Of a stretch of 64,000 nucleotides of DNA, positions 22,371 to 31,692 are shown piece by piece. The notes under the pieces are model-generated. The model was not told the DNA's origin and ran no database searches. It saw only the letters and a list, made by a program, of their open reading frames with translations. The stretch is from Aquabacterium sp. CECT 9606. GTDB taxonomy: Bacteria; Pseudomonadota; Gammaproteobacteria; Burkholderiales; Burkholderiaceae_C. Numbering within the stretch: the stretch's first letter is position 1; every line of letters begins with the position of its first letter. Both the position numbers and the translations under genes were made by a program. The stretch spans positions 545,830 through 609,829 of the forward strand of contig NZ_CAKKNB010000004.1 in the NCBI RefSeq assembly GCF_918741295.1, given 5' to 3'.

Positions 22371-24989
22371 TCAAGCCGCCTTGGTGGATGCCAGGAAGTC
22401 CTGCGCGAAGCGCTGCAGCACGCCGCCCGCTTCGTACACAGAGACTTCTTCGGCGGTGTCGAGGCGGCAGGTCATGGGCACCTTCACCACCTCGCCGTTG
22501 CGACGGTGGATGACCAGCGTCAACGTGGCGCGGGGCTTCAGATCGCCTTCGACGTCATAGGTTTCGGTGCCGTCCAGTTGCAAAGTTAGGCGATTGGTGC
22601 CGGGCTGGAACTCCAGCGGCATCACGCCCATGCCGATCAGGTTGGTGCGGTGGATGCGCTCGAAGCCTTCGGCCGCGATGGCTTCCACGCCGGCCAGGCG
22701 AACGCCCTTGGCGGCCCAGTCGCGCGACGAGCCCTGGCCGTAGTCGGCGCCGGCCACGATGATCAGCGGCTGCTTGCGGTCGTAGTAGGTCTCCATGGCT
22801 TCCCACATGCGCACGACTTTGCCTTCAGGTTCGATGCGGGCCAGCGAGCCGGGCTTCACCTTGCCGTCGGCGTCAACCACCATCTCGTTCTTGAGCGTGG
22901 GGTTCGCGAAGGTGGCGCGCATGGCGGTGAGGTGGTCGCCGCGGTGGGTGGCGTAGGAGTTGAAGTCTTCCTCGGGCACGCCCATCTTGTGCAGGTACTC
23001 GCCGGCGGCCGAGTTCATCATGATCGCGTTGGAGGGCGACAGGTGGTCGGTGGTGATGTTGTCCGGCAGGATGGCCAGCGGGCGCATGCCCTTGAGCGTG
23101 CGCGGGTTGGCGGCCAGGGCGCCGACGCCTTCGGTGTCCCAGTAGGGCGGGCGGCGGATGTAGGTGCTCTGCGGGCGCCAGTCGTACAGCGGGCTGACCT
23201 TCTCGCCAGCGTCGGCCTGGATGGCGAACATCGGCTCGTAGACCTTGCGGAACATTTCCGGCTTGACGCTGCTCTTGACGATGGCGTCGATTTCTTCGTC
23301 GGAAGGCCAGATGTCCTTCAGGCGGATTTCCTGGCCGTCGACCACGCCCAGCACGTCGCGCTCGATGTCGAAGCGGATGGTGCCGGCGATCGCGTAGGCC
23401 ACGACCAGCGGCGGCGAGGCCAGGAAGGCTTGCTTGGCATACGGGTGGATGCGGCCGTCGAAGTTGCGGTTGCCCGAGAGCACGGCGGTGGCGTACAGGT
23501 CGCGGTCGACGATCTCTTTCTGGATGACGGGATCCAGTGCGCCCGACATGCCGTTGCAGGTGGTGCAGGCAAAGGCCACGATGCCGAAGCCGAGCTTCTC
23601 CAGATCACCCATCAAGCCGGCTTCGTTCAGGTACAGCTCGACCGTTTTGGAGCCAGGGGCCAGTGAGGACTTGACCCAGGGTTTGCGCGTGAGGCCCAGC
23701 TTGTTGGCGTTGCGCGCCAACAGGGCGGCGGCGATCACGTTGCGCGGGTTGGAAGTGTTGGTGCAACTGGTGATGGCGGCGATGATCACGGCGCCGTCGG
23801 GCATCGTGCCTTCACCTTCGGCCGGCATGCTCCAGGGACCATTGATGCCCTTGGCCGCCATGTCCGTCGTGGCCACACGGGCGTGCGGGTTCGAGGGGCC
23901 GGCCATGTTGCGCACCACGCTCGACAAGTCGAAGCTCAGCGTGCGTTCATAGACGGCTTCCTTCAAGGTGTCGGACCACAGGCCGCCGACCTTGGCGTAG
24001 GTCTCGACCAGCTTGACCTGCTCGTCGGTGCGGCCGGTGAGGCGCAGGTATTCAATGGTCTGTTCGTCGATGCTGAACATCGCGGCGGTGGCGCCGTATT
24101 CGGGGGCCATGTTCGAGATGGTGGCGCGGTCGCCCAGGGTCAGGCTGGGCACGCCTTCACCGTAGAACTCCAGGTAGGCGCCCACGACCTTGCTCTTGCG
24201 CAGAAACTCGGTCAAGGCCAGCACCACGTCGGTGGCGGTGATGCCGGGCTGGCGCTTGCCGCTCAGCTCCACGCCGACGATCTCGGGCAAGCGCATCCAC
24301 GAGGCGCGGCCCAGCATCACGTTCTCGGCTTCCAGGCCGCCCACGCCGATGGCGATCACGCCAAGGGCATCGACGTGTGGCGTGTGGCTGTCGGTGCCGA
24401 CGCAGGTGTCAGGGTAGGCCAGGCCTTTGTCGTTGTGGATGACGGGGGACATCTTCTCCAGGTTGATCTGGTGCATGATCCCGTTGCCCGCGGGGATCAC
24501 GTCGACGTTGTCGAAGGCCAGCTTGGTCCAGTTGATGAAGTGGAAGCGGTCTTCGTTGCGGCGCTCTTCGATGTCGCGGTTTTTCTGGAAGGCATCCGGA
24601 TCAAAGCCACCGCACTCCACCGCCAGCGAGTGGTCCACGATCAGCTGCACGGGCACCACGGGGTTCACCTTGGCAGGGTCTCCGCCTTCCTTGGCGATGG
24701 CGTCACGCAGGCCGGCCAGGTCCACCAATGCTGTCTGGCCCAGGATGTCGTGGCAGGCCACGCGCGCAGGGAACCAGGGGAAGTCGTGGTCACGCTTGCG
24801 CTCGATCAGCTGCGTCAGCGATTGCGTCAGGATGGCCGGGTCGGCCTTGCGCACCAGGTTCTCGGCGTGCACGCGCGAGGTGTAGGGCAGCGTGGCCCAA
24901 GAACCCGGCTTGATGGCTTCGACGGCAGCTTGGGTGTCGAAGTAGTCCAGCTTGGTGCCTGGCAGGTTCTTGCGGTATTGGGTGTTCAT
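22371..24989 (-). CDS. acnD: Fe/S-dependent 2-methylcitrate dehydratase AcnD
   Basis: AcnD dehydrates 2-methylcitrate in propionate breakdown and needs PrpF. The 872-residue protein has the aconitase A layout: an N-terminal YRKNLPGTKLDYFD, a GTDSHTPHVDALGVI motif, cysteine ligands in SCTNTSNPRN and CTTCNGMSG, and a C-terminal swivel domain with YGQGSSRDWAAKG. I use the ATG at 24989; the upstream in-frame start would add an unlikely 15 residues. It lies between prpC and prpF in the same orientation, which distinguishes it from a plain acnA. Confidence 0.95.
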   Translation of the reverse strand: MNTQYRKNLPGTKLDYFDTQAAVEAIKPGSWATLPYTSRVHAENLVRKADPAILTQSLTQLIERKRDHDFPWFPARVACHDILGQTALVDLAGLRDAIAKEGGDPAKVNPVVPVQLIVDHSLAVECGGFDPDAFQKNRDIEERRNEDRFHFINWTKLAFDNVDVIPAGNGIMHQINLEKMSPVIHNDKGLAYPDTCVGTDSHTPHVDALGVIAIGVGGLEAENVMLGRASWMRLPEIVGVELSGKRQPGITATDVVLALTEFLRKSKVVGAYLEFYGEGVPSLTLGDRATISNMAPEYGATAAMFSIDEQTIEYLRLTGRTDEQVKLVETYAKVGGLWSDTLKEAVYERTLSFDLSSVVRNMAGPSNPHARVATTDMAAKGINGPWSMPAEGEGTMPDGAVIIAAITSCTNTSNPRNVIAAALLARNANKLGLTRKPWVKSSLAPGSKTVELYLNEAGLMGDLEKLGFGIVAFACTTCNGMSGALDPVIQKEIVDRDLYATAVLSGNRNFDGRIHPYAKQAFLASPPLVVAYAIAGTIRFDIERDVLGVVDGQEIRLKDIWPSDEEIDAIVKSSVKPEMFRKVYEPMFAIQADAGEKVSPLYDWRPQSTYIRRPPYWDTEGVGALAANPRTLKGMRPLAILPDNITTDHLSPSNAIMMNSAAGEYLHKMGVPEEDFNSYATHRGDHLTAMRATFANPTLKNEMVVDADGKVKPGSLARIEPEGKVVRMWEAMETYYDRKQPLIIVAGADYGQGSSRDWAAKGVRLAGVEAIAAEGFERIHRTNLIGMGVMPLEFQPGTNRLTLQLDGTETYDVEGDLKPRATLTLVIHRRNGEVVKVPMTCRLDTAEEVSVYEAGGVLQRFAQDFLASTKAA

Positions 24990-25068
24990 GGCAGTGGTCA
25001 CTACAAAGAGCAGGTAGGGTGAGCCCGAATGCAAGGTGGCGCTCTGGGCGCCACCTTTGCTTCAATGT

Positions 25069-26232
25069 TTACTTGCGATCCTGGATCGGCACGAACTTCT
25101 GATCCTCGGGGCCGGTGTAGTTGGCCGAAGGACGGATGATCTTGCCGTCGATGCGTTGTTCGATCACGTGGGCCGACCAGCCGCTGGTGCGGGCGATCAC
25201 GAACAGCGGCGTGAACATCGCGGTGGGCACACCCATCATGTGGTAGCTCACGGCGCTGAACCAGTCCAGGTTGGGGAACATCTTCTTGATTTCCCACATC
25301 ACCGACTCCAGGCGCTCGGCGATGTCGTACATCTTGGTGTTCGACTGCTCTTTGCTGAGCTCTTGCGCCACTTGCTTGATGACCTTGTTGCGCGGGTCGC
25401 TGACCGTGTACACAGGGTGGCCGAAGCCGATCACGACTTCCTTCTTCTCGACGCGGGCGCGGATGTCGGCCTCGGCTTCGTCGGGGTTGTCGTAGCGCTT
25501 CTGGATTTCAAACGCGACTTCATTCGCGCCGCCGTGCTTGGGGCCGCGCAGCGCGCCGATGCCGCCGCCGATGGCCGAGAACATGTCCGAGCCCGTGCCG
25601 GCGACCACGCGCGAGGCGAAGGTCGAAGCGTTGAACTCGTGTTCCGCGTACAGGATCAGCGAGGTGTGCATGGCGCGAACCCAGCTGTCACGGGGCTTCT
25701 CGCCGTGCAGCAGGTGCAGGAAGTGGCCGCCGATCGAGTCGTCGTCGGTCTCCACATCAATGCGCTTGCCGTTGTGGCTGTAGTGGTACCAGTACAGCAG
25801 CATCGAGCCCAGCGAGGCCATCAGCTTGTCGGCGATGTCGCGCGCGCCTGGGTGGTTGTGGTCGTCCTTCTCGGGCGACAGGCAGCCCAGCACGGACACG
25901 CCCGTGCGCATCACGTCCATGGGGTGGCTGGACGGGGGCAGTTGTTCCAGCGCGGTCTTCAGGCCGGCGGGGATGCCGCGCAGCGACTTCAGCTTGGTCT
26001 TGTAGAAAGCCAGTTCGGCGCGGGTGGGCAGCTTGCCGTGCACCAGCAGGTAGGCGATTTCTTCGAACTCGCTGGTCTGGGCCAGGTCGAGGATGTCGTA
26101 GCCACGGTAGGCCAGGTCATTGCCGGTGCGGCCCACGGTGCACAGGGCGGTGTTGCCTGCGGCAGTGCCGGACAAGGCCACGGACTTCTTGGGTTTGAAG
26201 CCGGGGGTGGTGGTCTCTGGGGTGGCGCTCAT
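25069..26232 (-). CDS. prpC: 2-methylcitrate synthase
   Basis: PrpC condenses propionyl-CoA with oxaloacetate to 2-methylcitrate. The 387 residues fit the short citrate-synthase subfamily. Visible are RGYDILDLA, the catalytic region with [10 protein letters not shown], and [15 protein letters not shown], followed by [12 protein letters not shown]. The context between prpB and acnD supports 2-methylcitrate rather than citrate synthase; the TCA enzyme (gltA) lies separately at 42050. Start ATG at 26232. Confidence 0.95.
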   Translation of the reverse strand: MSATPETTTPGFKPKKSVALSGTAAGNTALCTVGRTGNDLAYRGYDILDLAQTSEFEEIAYLLVHGKLPTRAELAFYKTKLKSLRGIPAGLKTALEQLPPSSHPMDVMRTGVSVLGCLSPEKDDHNHPGARDIADKLMASLGSMLLYWYHYSHNGKRIDVETDDDSIGGHFLHLLHGEKPRDSWVRAMHTSLILYAEHEFNASTFASRVVAGTGSDMFSAIGGGIGALRGPKHGGANEVAFEIQKRYDNPDEAEADIRARVEKKEVVIGFGHPVYTVSDPRNKVIKQVAQELSKEQSNTKMYDIAERLESVMWEIKKMFPNLDWFSAVSYHMMGVPTAMFTPLFVIARTSGWSAHVIEQRIDGKIIRPSANYTGPEDQKFVPIQDRK

Positions 26233-26284
26233 GCGTTTTCTCTCCTAAAACGGATGCAGGGAATCGATCGGGTTGGGTGCTTGC

Positions 26285-27169
26285 TTACTTCTTGGCCGCG
26301 AACAGGGCATCCAGCTTGCCCTCGAACGCGTGGTAGCCAATGCGGTCGTACAACTCTTCGCGCGTCTGCATGATGTCCACCACGTTCTTCTGGTGGCCGT
26401 CACGGCGAATGGCAGTGTAGACGGCCTCGGCGGCCTTGTTCATGGCGCGGAAGGCGCTCAAGGGGTAGAGCACCATGCCCACGTTCACGCTGCGCAACTC
26501 ATCGACCGTGAACAGCGGCGTCTGGCCAAATTCGGTGATGTTGGCCAGCACGGGCACCTTCAGGGCGTCCACGAACTTCTTGTAGGTGGGCAGGTCGTAG
26601 GCGGCCTCGGCAAAGATGGCATCGGCGCCGGCTTCCACGCACTTGATGGCGCGCTCGATGGCGGCATCCACACCATGCACCTGGATGGCGTCGGTGCGGG
26701 CGATGATGAAGAAAGCCGGGTCGGTCTTGGCATCGACGGCGGCCTTGACGCGGTCCACCATCTCTTCGGTCGAGACGATTTCCTTGCCAGGGCGGTGGCC
26801 GCAGCGCTTGGCGCCCACTTGATCTTCAAGGTGGCAGGCGGCGGCGCCGGCCTTGATCAGGCTCTTGATGGTGCGCGCCATGTTGAAGGCGCTGGGGCCG
26901 AAGCCGGTGTCAATGTCGACCAACAGGGGCAGGTCGCACACATCGGTGATGCGGCGCACGTCGGTCAGCACATCGTCCAGGTTGTTGATGCCCAGGTCGG
27001 GCAGGCCCAGCGAACCCGCGGCCACGCCGCCACCCGACAAGTAGATGGCGCGGTAGCCGGCGCGCTTGGCCAGCAAGGCATGGTTGGCATTGATGGCGCC
27101 GATGATCTGCAGCGGAGATTCGTCTTGCAGCGCTTGGCGAAAGCGTTGGCCAGGGGTCGTGAGGGACAT
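26285..27169 (-). CDS. prpB: 2-methylisocitrate lyase
   Basis: PrpB splits 2-methylisocitrate into pyruvate and succinate. The 294-residue protein starts at the ATG at 27169, with GGAG upstream; longer in-frame starts are not needed. It shows the isocitrate-lyase superfamily motif [10 protein letters not shown] with the catalytic C123, the metal-site stretch LVDIDTGFG and [12 protein letters not shown]. It is first in the operon and is preceded by a sigma-54 promoter, so it should be switched on by PrpR. Confidence 0.97.
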   Translation of the reverse strand: MSLTTPGQRFRQALQDESPLQIIGAINANHALLAKRAGYRAIYLSGGGVAAGSLGLPDLGINNLDDVLTDVRRITDVCDLPLLVDIDTGFGPSAFNMARTIKSLIKAGAAACHLEDQVGAKRCGHRPGKEIVSTEEMVDRVKAAVDAKTDPAFFIIARTDAIQVHGVDAAIERAIKCVEAGADAIFAEAAYDLPTYKKFVDALKVPVLANITEFGQTPLFTVDELRSVNVGMVLYPLSAFRAMNKAAEAVYTAIRRDGHQKNVVDIMQTREELYDRIGYHAFEGKLDALFAAKK

Positions 27170-27216
27170 GTCAGTTCTCCAACTTGGGAAGCGGTTTCGG
27201 CGGATGCTGGATGTTC

Positions 27217-27231
27217 GCAACGCTTGTGCCA
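27217..27231 (-). promoter_or_regulatory. Sigma-54 (-24/-12) promoter of the prp operon
   Basis: On the minus strand the sequence reads TGGCAC-AAGCG-TTGC, an exact fit to the -24/-12 consensus with correct spacing. It lies about 50 bases before the prpB start. Its activator would be PrpR, encoded divergently. Confidence 0.88.
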
Positions 27232-27297
27232 GGGCACCTAAGTGTTTGATTTTATTCGGGATGCGCCTGATTTGGGTTCGCTGGTCCAATGTTGCAT

Positions 27298-27313
27298 GTT
27301 TCAATTGTGAAAC
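27298..27313. promoter_or_regulatory. Probable PrpR upstream activator site
   Basis: GTTTCAATTGTGAAAC is a perfect 6-4-6 inverted repeat about 67-96 bases upstream of the sigma-54 promoter, where an enhancer-binding activator would bind. A further ATGAAAC half-site follows at 27329-27335. Assignment to PrpR is inferred from position. Confidence 0.6.
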
Positions 27314-27350
27314 AATGGAACGTCATCGATGAAACGTGTTGAACCCAGCC

Positions 27351-29294
27351 ATGCCCACATCCTTTGAAGTTACCCAGGCCCGTGGCGGATTGCCGCAGAT
27401 TGTGGCCGTGGGTTTTCGGCGCATCAACAAGATGTTGCAAGAGGTGGCGCCCGAGTTTGCAGGCCAGGCCACGGTCGAAGTGTTGGATGTGGGGTTTGAA
27501 GAAGCGGTGGCCCGGGTCAAAGCCCTGCACGCCTTGCGGCCCATCGACGTGGTCGTCGCCGCCGGCTCAAACGGCGGGTACTTGCGCCAGCACCTGGACA
27601 TGCCGGTGGTTCTGGTCAAGGTGGGGGGCTTTGACCTGATGCAGGCCTTGACGCGGGCCAAGCGCATGTCATCGCGCGTGGGCCTGGTCACCTACGAGGG
27701 CATGGCGCCCGACATGGCGCCTTTCAGCGAGCTGTTCGAGCTGGCGGTGGAGCAGCGCAGTTACCGCACCGAAGAAGAGGCGCTGAGCTGCGTGCAATCG
27801 CTCAAGAGCCTGGGCGTGGCGGTGCTGGTGGGCACGGGCATGGTGGCCGATCTGGCCGACCAGATGGGGTTGACCGGCGTGTTCCTGTATTCCAGCGATG
27901 CCGTGCGCGAAGCTTTGAACGACGCAGTGGAAGTGGCACGCGCCTCGCGCATCGAACTGGCCAAGCGCGAACGGCTCAACACCATCCTGGCCCAGCTGAG
28001 CGACGGCGTGATCGCGGTCGACCAACAAGAGCGCATTCAGACCCTGAACCCCGCCATGGCGCAATTGCTGGGCGTGCTGCCCGCGCAATGGATGGGCCGC
28101 CGTTTGAGCGACCTCAGCGCTGACTTGAGCCTGCAAAGCACTTTGCGCCTGGCCACGCACGAGCTGGAAAAAATCGAGCGCGTCAAAGGCAAGACGCTGA
28201 TCGTCAACCGCATGCCCATCATCGAGCAGGGCGTGTTGACCGGTGCGGTACTCAGCTGCCAGGACCCGATCTCCATCCAGCGCGTGGACCGCCACATCCG
28301 CACACGCATCAAACCCAACGCACCCGGCACGCGGTATCAGTTGGACCAGTTCCTGGGGCAGAGCGCAGCGATCGAACAAATTCGCCAATTGGCGCGCAGT
28401 TGCGCGGCCAGCCAGGCCACGGTGCTGCTGGTGGGTGAAAGCGGCACGGGCAAAGAGTTGATTGCCCAGGGCATCCACATGGCCAGCGACCGGCGCGAGT
28501 TGCCCTTTGTGGCCGTGAATTGCGCCGCCGTGTCCGAGTCCTTGTTGGAGAGCGAGCTGTTTGGTTACGAAGAGGGCGCCTTCACCGGCGCGCGACGTGG
28601 CGGCAAGATTGGCTTGTTCGAGGCCGCGCACAAAGGCACCATCTTCCTGGACGAGGTGGGCGAGATGCCCGTGTCCCTGCAGACCCGCCTGCTGCGTGTG
28701 CTGCAAGAGCGCGAGGTGCTGCGCGTGGGCGCCATCGAGCCCACGCCGGTCAATGTGCGCGTGATCGCCGCCACCCACCGCGACCTGATGGCCCATGTCG
28801 GGCAAGGCCTGTTTCGCCTGGACCTTTTCTACCGCCTGAACATCCTGCGCATTGACATCCCGCCCCTGCGTGAACGCCTGGATGATTTGCGGCCGATTGC
28901 CCTGGCCTTGCACCAGCAGGTTTGTGGGCGGCTGAACATCGAAATCGAGCGCACACGTCCTTTGATCGACGCCCTGGTCGAGCTGGCTTGCCGCCATGAC
29001 TGGCCAGGCAATGTGCGTGAGCTCGAGAACATGGTCGAACGGATGATGGCTTACGCCGAAGCCACCCAGGTGCGCATGACACGCGAGGCGGCCATGGACT
29101 TCGTGCGGGCCACCGTTCCCGAGCTTTTTTCGGCGGTGACGGCGGATGTCTCACCTGCGCTGAAAGCCCGGCAGGCCGAGTCAGAGCGGGCCGACATCCT
29201 GCGCGTGCTGGCCGAATGCGGCGGCGACCGCGCCCAGGCCAGTGAGCGCCTGGGCATCAGCCGCACGACCCTCTGGCGAAAACTCAAGCCTTGA
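27351..29294 (+). CDS. prpR: Propionate catabolism operon regulator PrpR (sigma-54 activator)
   Basis: PrpR senses a methylcitrate-cycle intermediate and activates sigma-54 polymerase at prp promoters. The 647-residue protein has the PrpR N-terminal sensing domain (about residues 5-195), a PAS-like segment, and a central AAA+ domain with GESGTGKE (from residue 362) and GAFTGA (residues 409-414), the loop that contacts sigma-54. It ends with a Fis-type helix-turn-helix (ASERLGISRTTLWRKLK). The ATG at 27351 is preferred; a GTG at 27336 is possible. It is divergent from prpB, with the promoter and palindromic site between them. Confidence 0.95.
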   Translation: MPTSFEVTQARGGLPQIVAVGFRRINKMLQEVAPEFAGQATVEVLDVGFEEAVARVKALHALRPIDVVVAAGSNGGYLRQHLDMPVVLVKVGGFDLMQALTRAKRMSSRVGLVTYEGMAPDMAPFSELFELAVEQRSYRTEEEALSCVQSLKSLGVAVLVGTGMVADLADQMGLTGVFLYSSDAVREALNDAVEVARASRIELAKRERLNTILAQLSDGVIAVDQQERIQTLNPAMAQLLGVLPAQWMGRRLSDLSADLSLQSTLRLATHELEKIERVKGKTLIVNRMPIIEQGVLTGAVLSCQDPISIQRVDRHIRTRIKPNAPGTRYQLDQFLGQSAAIEQIRQLARSCAASQATVLLVGESGTGKELIAQGIHMASDRRELPFVAVNCAAVSESLLESELFGYEEGAFTGARRGGKIGLFEAAHKGTIFLDEVGEMPVSLQTRLLRVLQEREVLRVGAIEPTPVNVRVIAATHRDLMAHVGQGLFRLDLFYRLNILRIDIPPLRERLDDLRPIALALHQQVCGRLNIEIERTRPLIDALVELACRHDWPGNVRELENMVERMMAYAEATQVRMTREAAMDFVRATVPELFSAVTADVSPALKARQAESERADILRVLAECGGDRAQASERLGISRTTLWRKLKP

Positions 29295-29341
29295 CGCGGG
29301 CCACCCTGGCAAAATGGGCGACTGCCCCTTCCGTACCGACC

Positions 29342-31252
29342 ATGTCCCTTGCCAAGCCCTTGCGCGTCCTCTCCGTCATCCCGCCGATGACGCAACTGAA
29401 CACGCCTTACCCATCGACCGCCTACCTGACGGGCTTTCTGCGTTCGCGCGGGGTCGATGCCGTGCAAGAGGATTTGGCGCTGGCGCTGGTGCTGGCCTTG
29501 TTCTCACGCGAAGGGCTGCCGGCCATCCACGCTTGTGTGCAAGCTGTGCCGGAGGCCAAGCGCACCAAGGCCCTGCGGTCGTTTGACGCGCAGTACGAGC
29601 GCTACCTGTCCACCATGGTGCCCACCATCGCCTTTCTGCAGGGGAGGGATGCCACGCTGGCTCACCGCATCAACACCCGCCAGTTCCTGCCCGAGGGGCC
29701 GCGCTTTGCCTCGCTGGATGTGTATGTCGATGATGAGGGCGGCGACCCGCTGGCCTGGGCTTTTGGTGCCCTGGGCCTGCAAGACCGCGCGCGCCATCTG
29801 GCCACGCTGTACCTGAATGACTTGGCCGATGTGCTGCGCGACGCCGTCGATCCGCGCTTCGAGTTCGTGCGCTATGCTGAATCTTTGGCCCAAAGCCAGT
29901 CCACCTTCGAGCCATTGCACCAGGCCTTGCAAGCGCCGCTCAACCTGGTCGACACCACCTTGCGGCGCCTGACCATGGCCGCCATCGAGCGCCATGAGCC
30001 CGATGTGGTGCTGCTGTCCGTGCCCTTTCCGGGGGCGGTGTACGCGGCCTTCCGCATGGCCCAGGCCATCAAGGCCGCGCGCCCCCGCATCAAGCTGGCC
30101 TTGGGCGGCGGTTTCGTCAACACCGAGCTGCGCGAACTGAGCGAACCTCGCGTGTTCGACTACGTTGACTTCGTCACCCTGGATGCTGGCGAGCGCCCCC
30201 TGCTGGCCCTGCTGGACCACGTGCAAGGACAGCGTTCAGCGCAGCGCCTCTCACGCACCTTTGTGCGCGACACCGAGAGTGGCCAGGTTCGCTACATGAA
30301 CATGGCCGAGCCCGACGTGCCCTTCGCCGAAGTGGGCACGCCCACCTGGGATGGCTTGCCGCTGGACCGCTACCTGTCCCTGCTGGACATGCTCAATCCC
30401 ATGAACCGCCTGTGGTCCGATGGCCGCTGGAACAAGTTGACCATTGCCCATGGCTGCTATTGGAAGAAGTGCAGCTTCTGCGACGTCAGCCTGGACTACA
30501 TCTCGCGCTACGAGACCGCCTCGGCCGAGGTGCTGGTCGACCGCATCGAAGCCATCATCAAAGAAACGGGCCAGACCGGCTTCCATTTCGTGGACGAGGC
30601 CGCCCCACCCAAGATCCTCAAGGCGCTCGCCCACGAGCTGATCAAGCGCCAGCTGTCGATCTCATGGTGGGGCAACATCCGCTTCGAGAAATCCTTCAGC
30701 CCCGAGCTGTGCCAGTTGCTGGCCGAAAGCGGTTGCATCGCCATCTCGGGCGGCCTGGAAGTGGCCTCGGATCGCCTGCTGACGTTGATGAAAAAAGGCG
30801 TGTCGGTAGAGCAGGTGGCGCGGGTCACGCAAGGCTTCACCGATGCCGGCATCCTGGTCCATGCCTACCTGATGTATGGCTTTCCTACGCAAACCGTGCA
30901 GGACACGGTCGACGCGCTGGAGTACGTGCGCCAGCTCTTCGCCAACGGTTGCATCCAGTCGGGCTTCTTCCACCGCTTTGCCTGCACCGTGCACTCACCC
31001 GTGGGGCAGAACCCGGCGGAGTACGGCGTCAAGCTGCAGGCCTTGCCGCCCACCACCTTCGCCAAGAACGACATCGCCTTCATCGATCCCACGGGCGTTG
31101 ACCACGATGTGCTTGGCGTTGGTTTGAAGAAGGCCATCTATAACTTCATGCATGGCATTGGGTTGGAAGAAGATGTGCGCACCTGGTTCAAGGGCAAGGT
31201 GCCGCGCACCACGGTGGCGCCTCACCGGATTGAGAGGGCTTTGGCCAACTGA
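29342..31252 (+). CDS. B12-binding-domain radical SAM protein
   Basis: The 636-residue protein starts at the ATG at 29342, 47 bases after prpR. Residues about 1-260 resemble the cobalamin-binding fold (VLSVIPPMTQLNTPYPS, then IKLALGGGFVNTELR). A radical SAM core follows, with the cluster cysteines C372, C377 and C380 in HGCYWKKCSFCD. The spacing is Cx4Cx2C instead of the usual Cx3Cx2C. Later motifs are SGGLEVASDRLL and GILVHAYLMYGFPTQT. Members methylate or rearrange diverse substrates; I cannot name this one's substrate. There is no biosynthetic gene cluster nearby to guide it. Confidence 0.85.
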   Translation: MSLAKPLRVLSVIPPMTQLNTPYPSTAYLTGFLRSRGVDAVQEDLALALVLALFSREGLPAIHACVQAVPEAKRTKALRSFDAQYERYLSTMVPTIAFLQGRDATLAHRINTRQFLPEGPRFASLDVYVDDEGGDPLAWAFGALGLQDRARHLATLYLNDLADVLRDAVDPRFEFVRYAESLAQSQSTFEPLHQALQAPLNLVDTTLRRLTMAAIERHEPDVVLLSVPFPGAVYAAFRMAQAIKAARPRIKLALGGGFVNTELRELSEPRVFDYVDFVTLDAGERPLLALLDHVQGQRSAQRLSRTFVRDTESGQVRYMNMAEPDVPFAEVGTPTWDGLPLDRYLSLLDMLNPMNRLWSDGRWNKLTIAHGCYWKKCSFCDVSLDYISRYETASAEVLVDRIEAIIKETGQTGFHFVDEAAPPKILKALAHELIKRQLSISWWGNIRFEKSFSPELCQLLAESGCIAISGGLEVASDRLLTLMKKGVSVEQVARVTQGFTDAGILVHAYLMYGFPTQTVQDTVDALEYVRQLFANGCIQSGFFHRFACTVHSPVGQNPAEYGVKLQALPPTTFAKNDIAFIDPTGVDHDVLGVGLKKAIYNFMHGIGLEEDVRTWFKGKVPRTTVAPHRIERALAN

Positions 31253-31287
31253 AGTGGCGCCAGGCAGGTCTGGCTTTGGGTGTGTTT

Positions 31288-31688
31288 TGTCTGGGCAGCG
31301 CGGGGCGGGGCACGTCCGGGGTCTGCGGCGTGACAACGGGGTAGCGTTTGCAGCGGTCGTGCGGATGGTGCTCATTGACGCGGCGGTTGGCACGCCGCCA
31401 ACTGCAGCCGTGGCATGCCCACCAGCGGGGCGAAAAAGGGCTGGGGCGGACTCCGGCTGGGCGCCTGGCTTGGTGCGGAGAAGCACAGTGCCGAGGTGGG
31501 CGTGCGCAGCACGCATCAACATCTGACCGGCCGTGGTTGTTTGAACGAAGCGGATGCAATCCGTGCAGTGAGTTCCACGGCCCCACCTCGGCACGAGCAT
31601 CGCAAGGCAGTCCCGCTCACAGCGGGACCACCAAGCTGAAGCCCTGCCGGAGTCCGCCCCAGCCCGTGCCCCGCGCTGCCAGAACAAA
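31288..31688. repeat. Intergenic region with nested inverted repeats
   Basis: This gap of about 440 bases between convergent genes holds no gene. It is built of nested inverted repeats: the outer arms are similar to GGCAGCGCGGGGC (near 31294-31306, and its complement near 31669-31681). Inner pairs are 31441-31457 with 31646-31662 (17 bp exact), 31468-31475 with 31629-31636, and 31488-31500 with 31582-31594 (13 bp exact). An exact hairpin lies at 31610-31628. It may work as a transcription stop for both neighbours or be a mobile repeat remnant. Confidence 0.7.
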
Positions 31689-31692
31689 GCCA

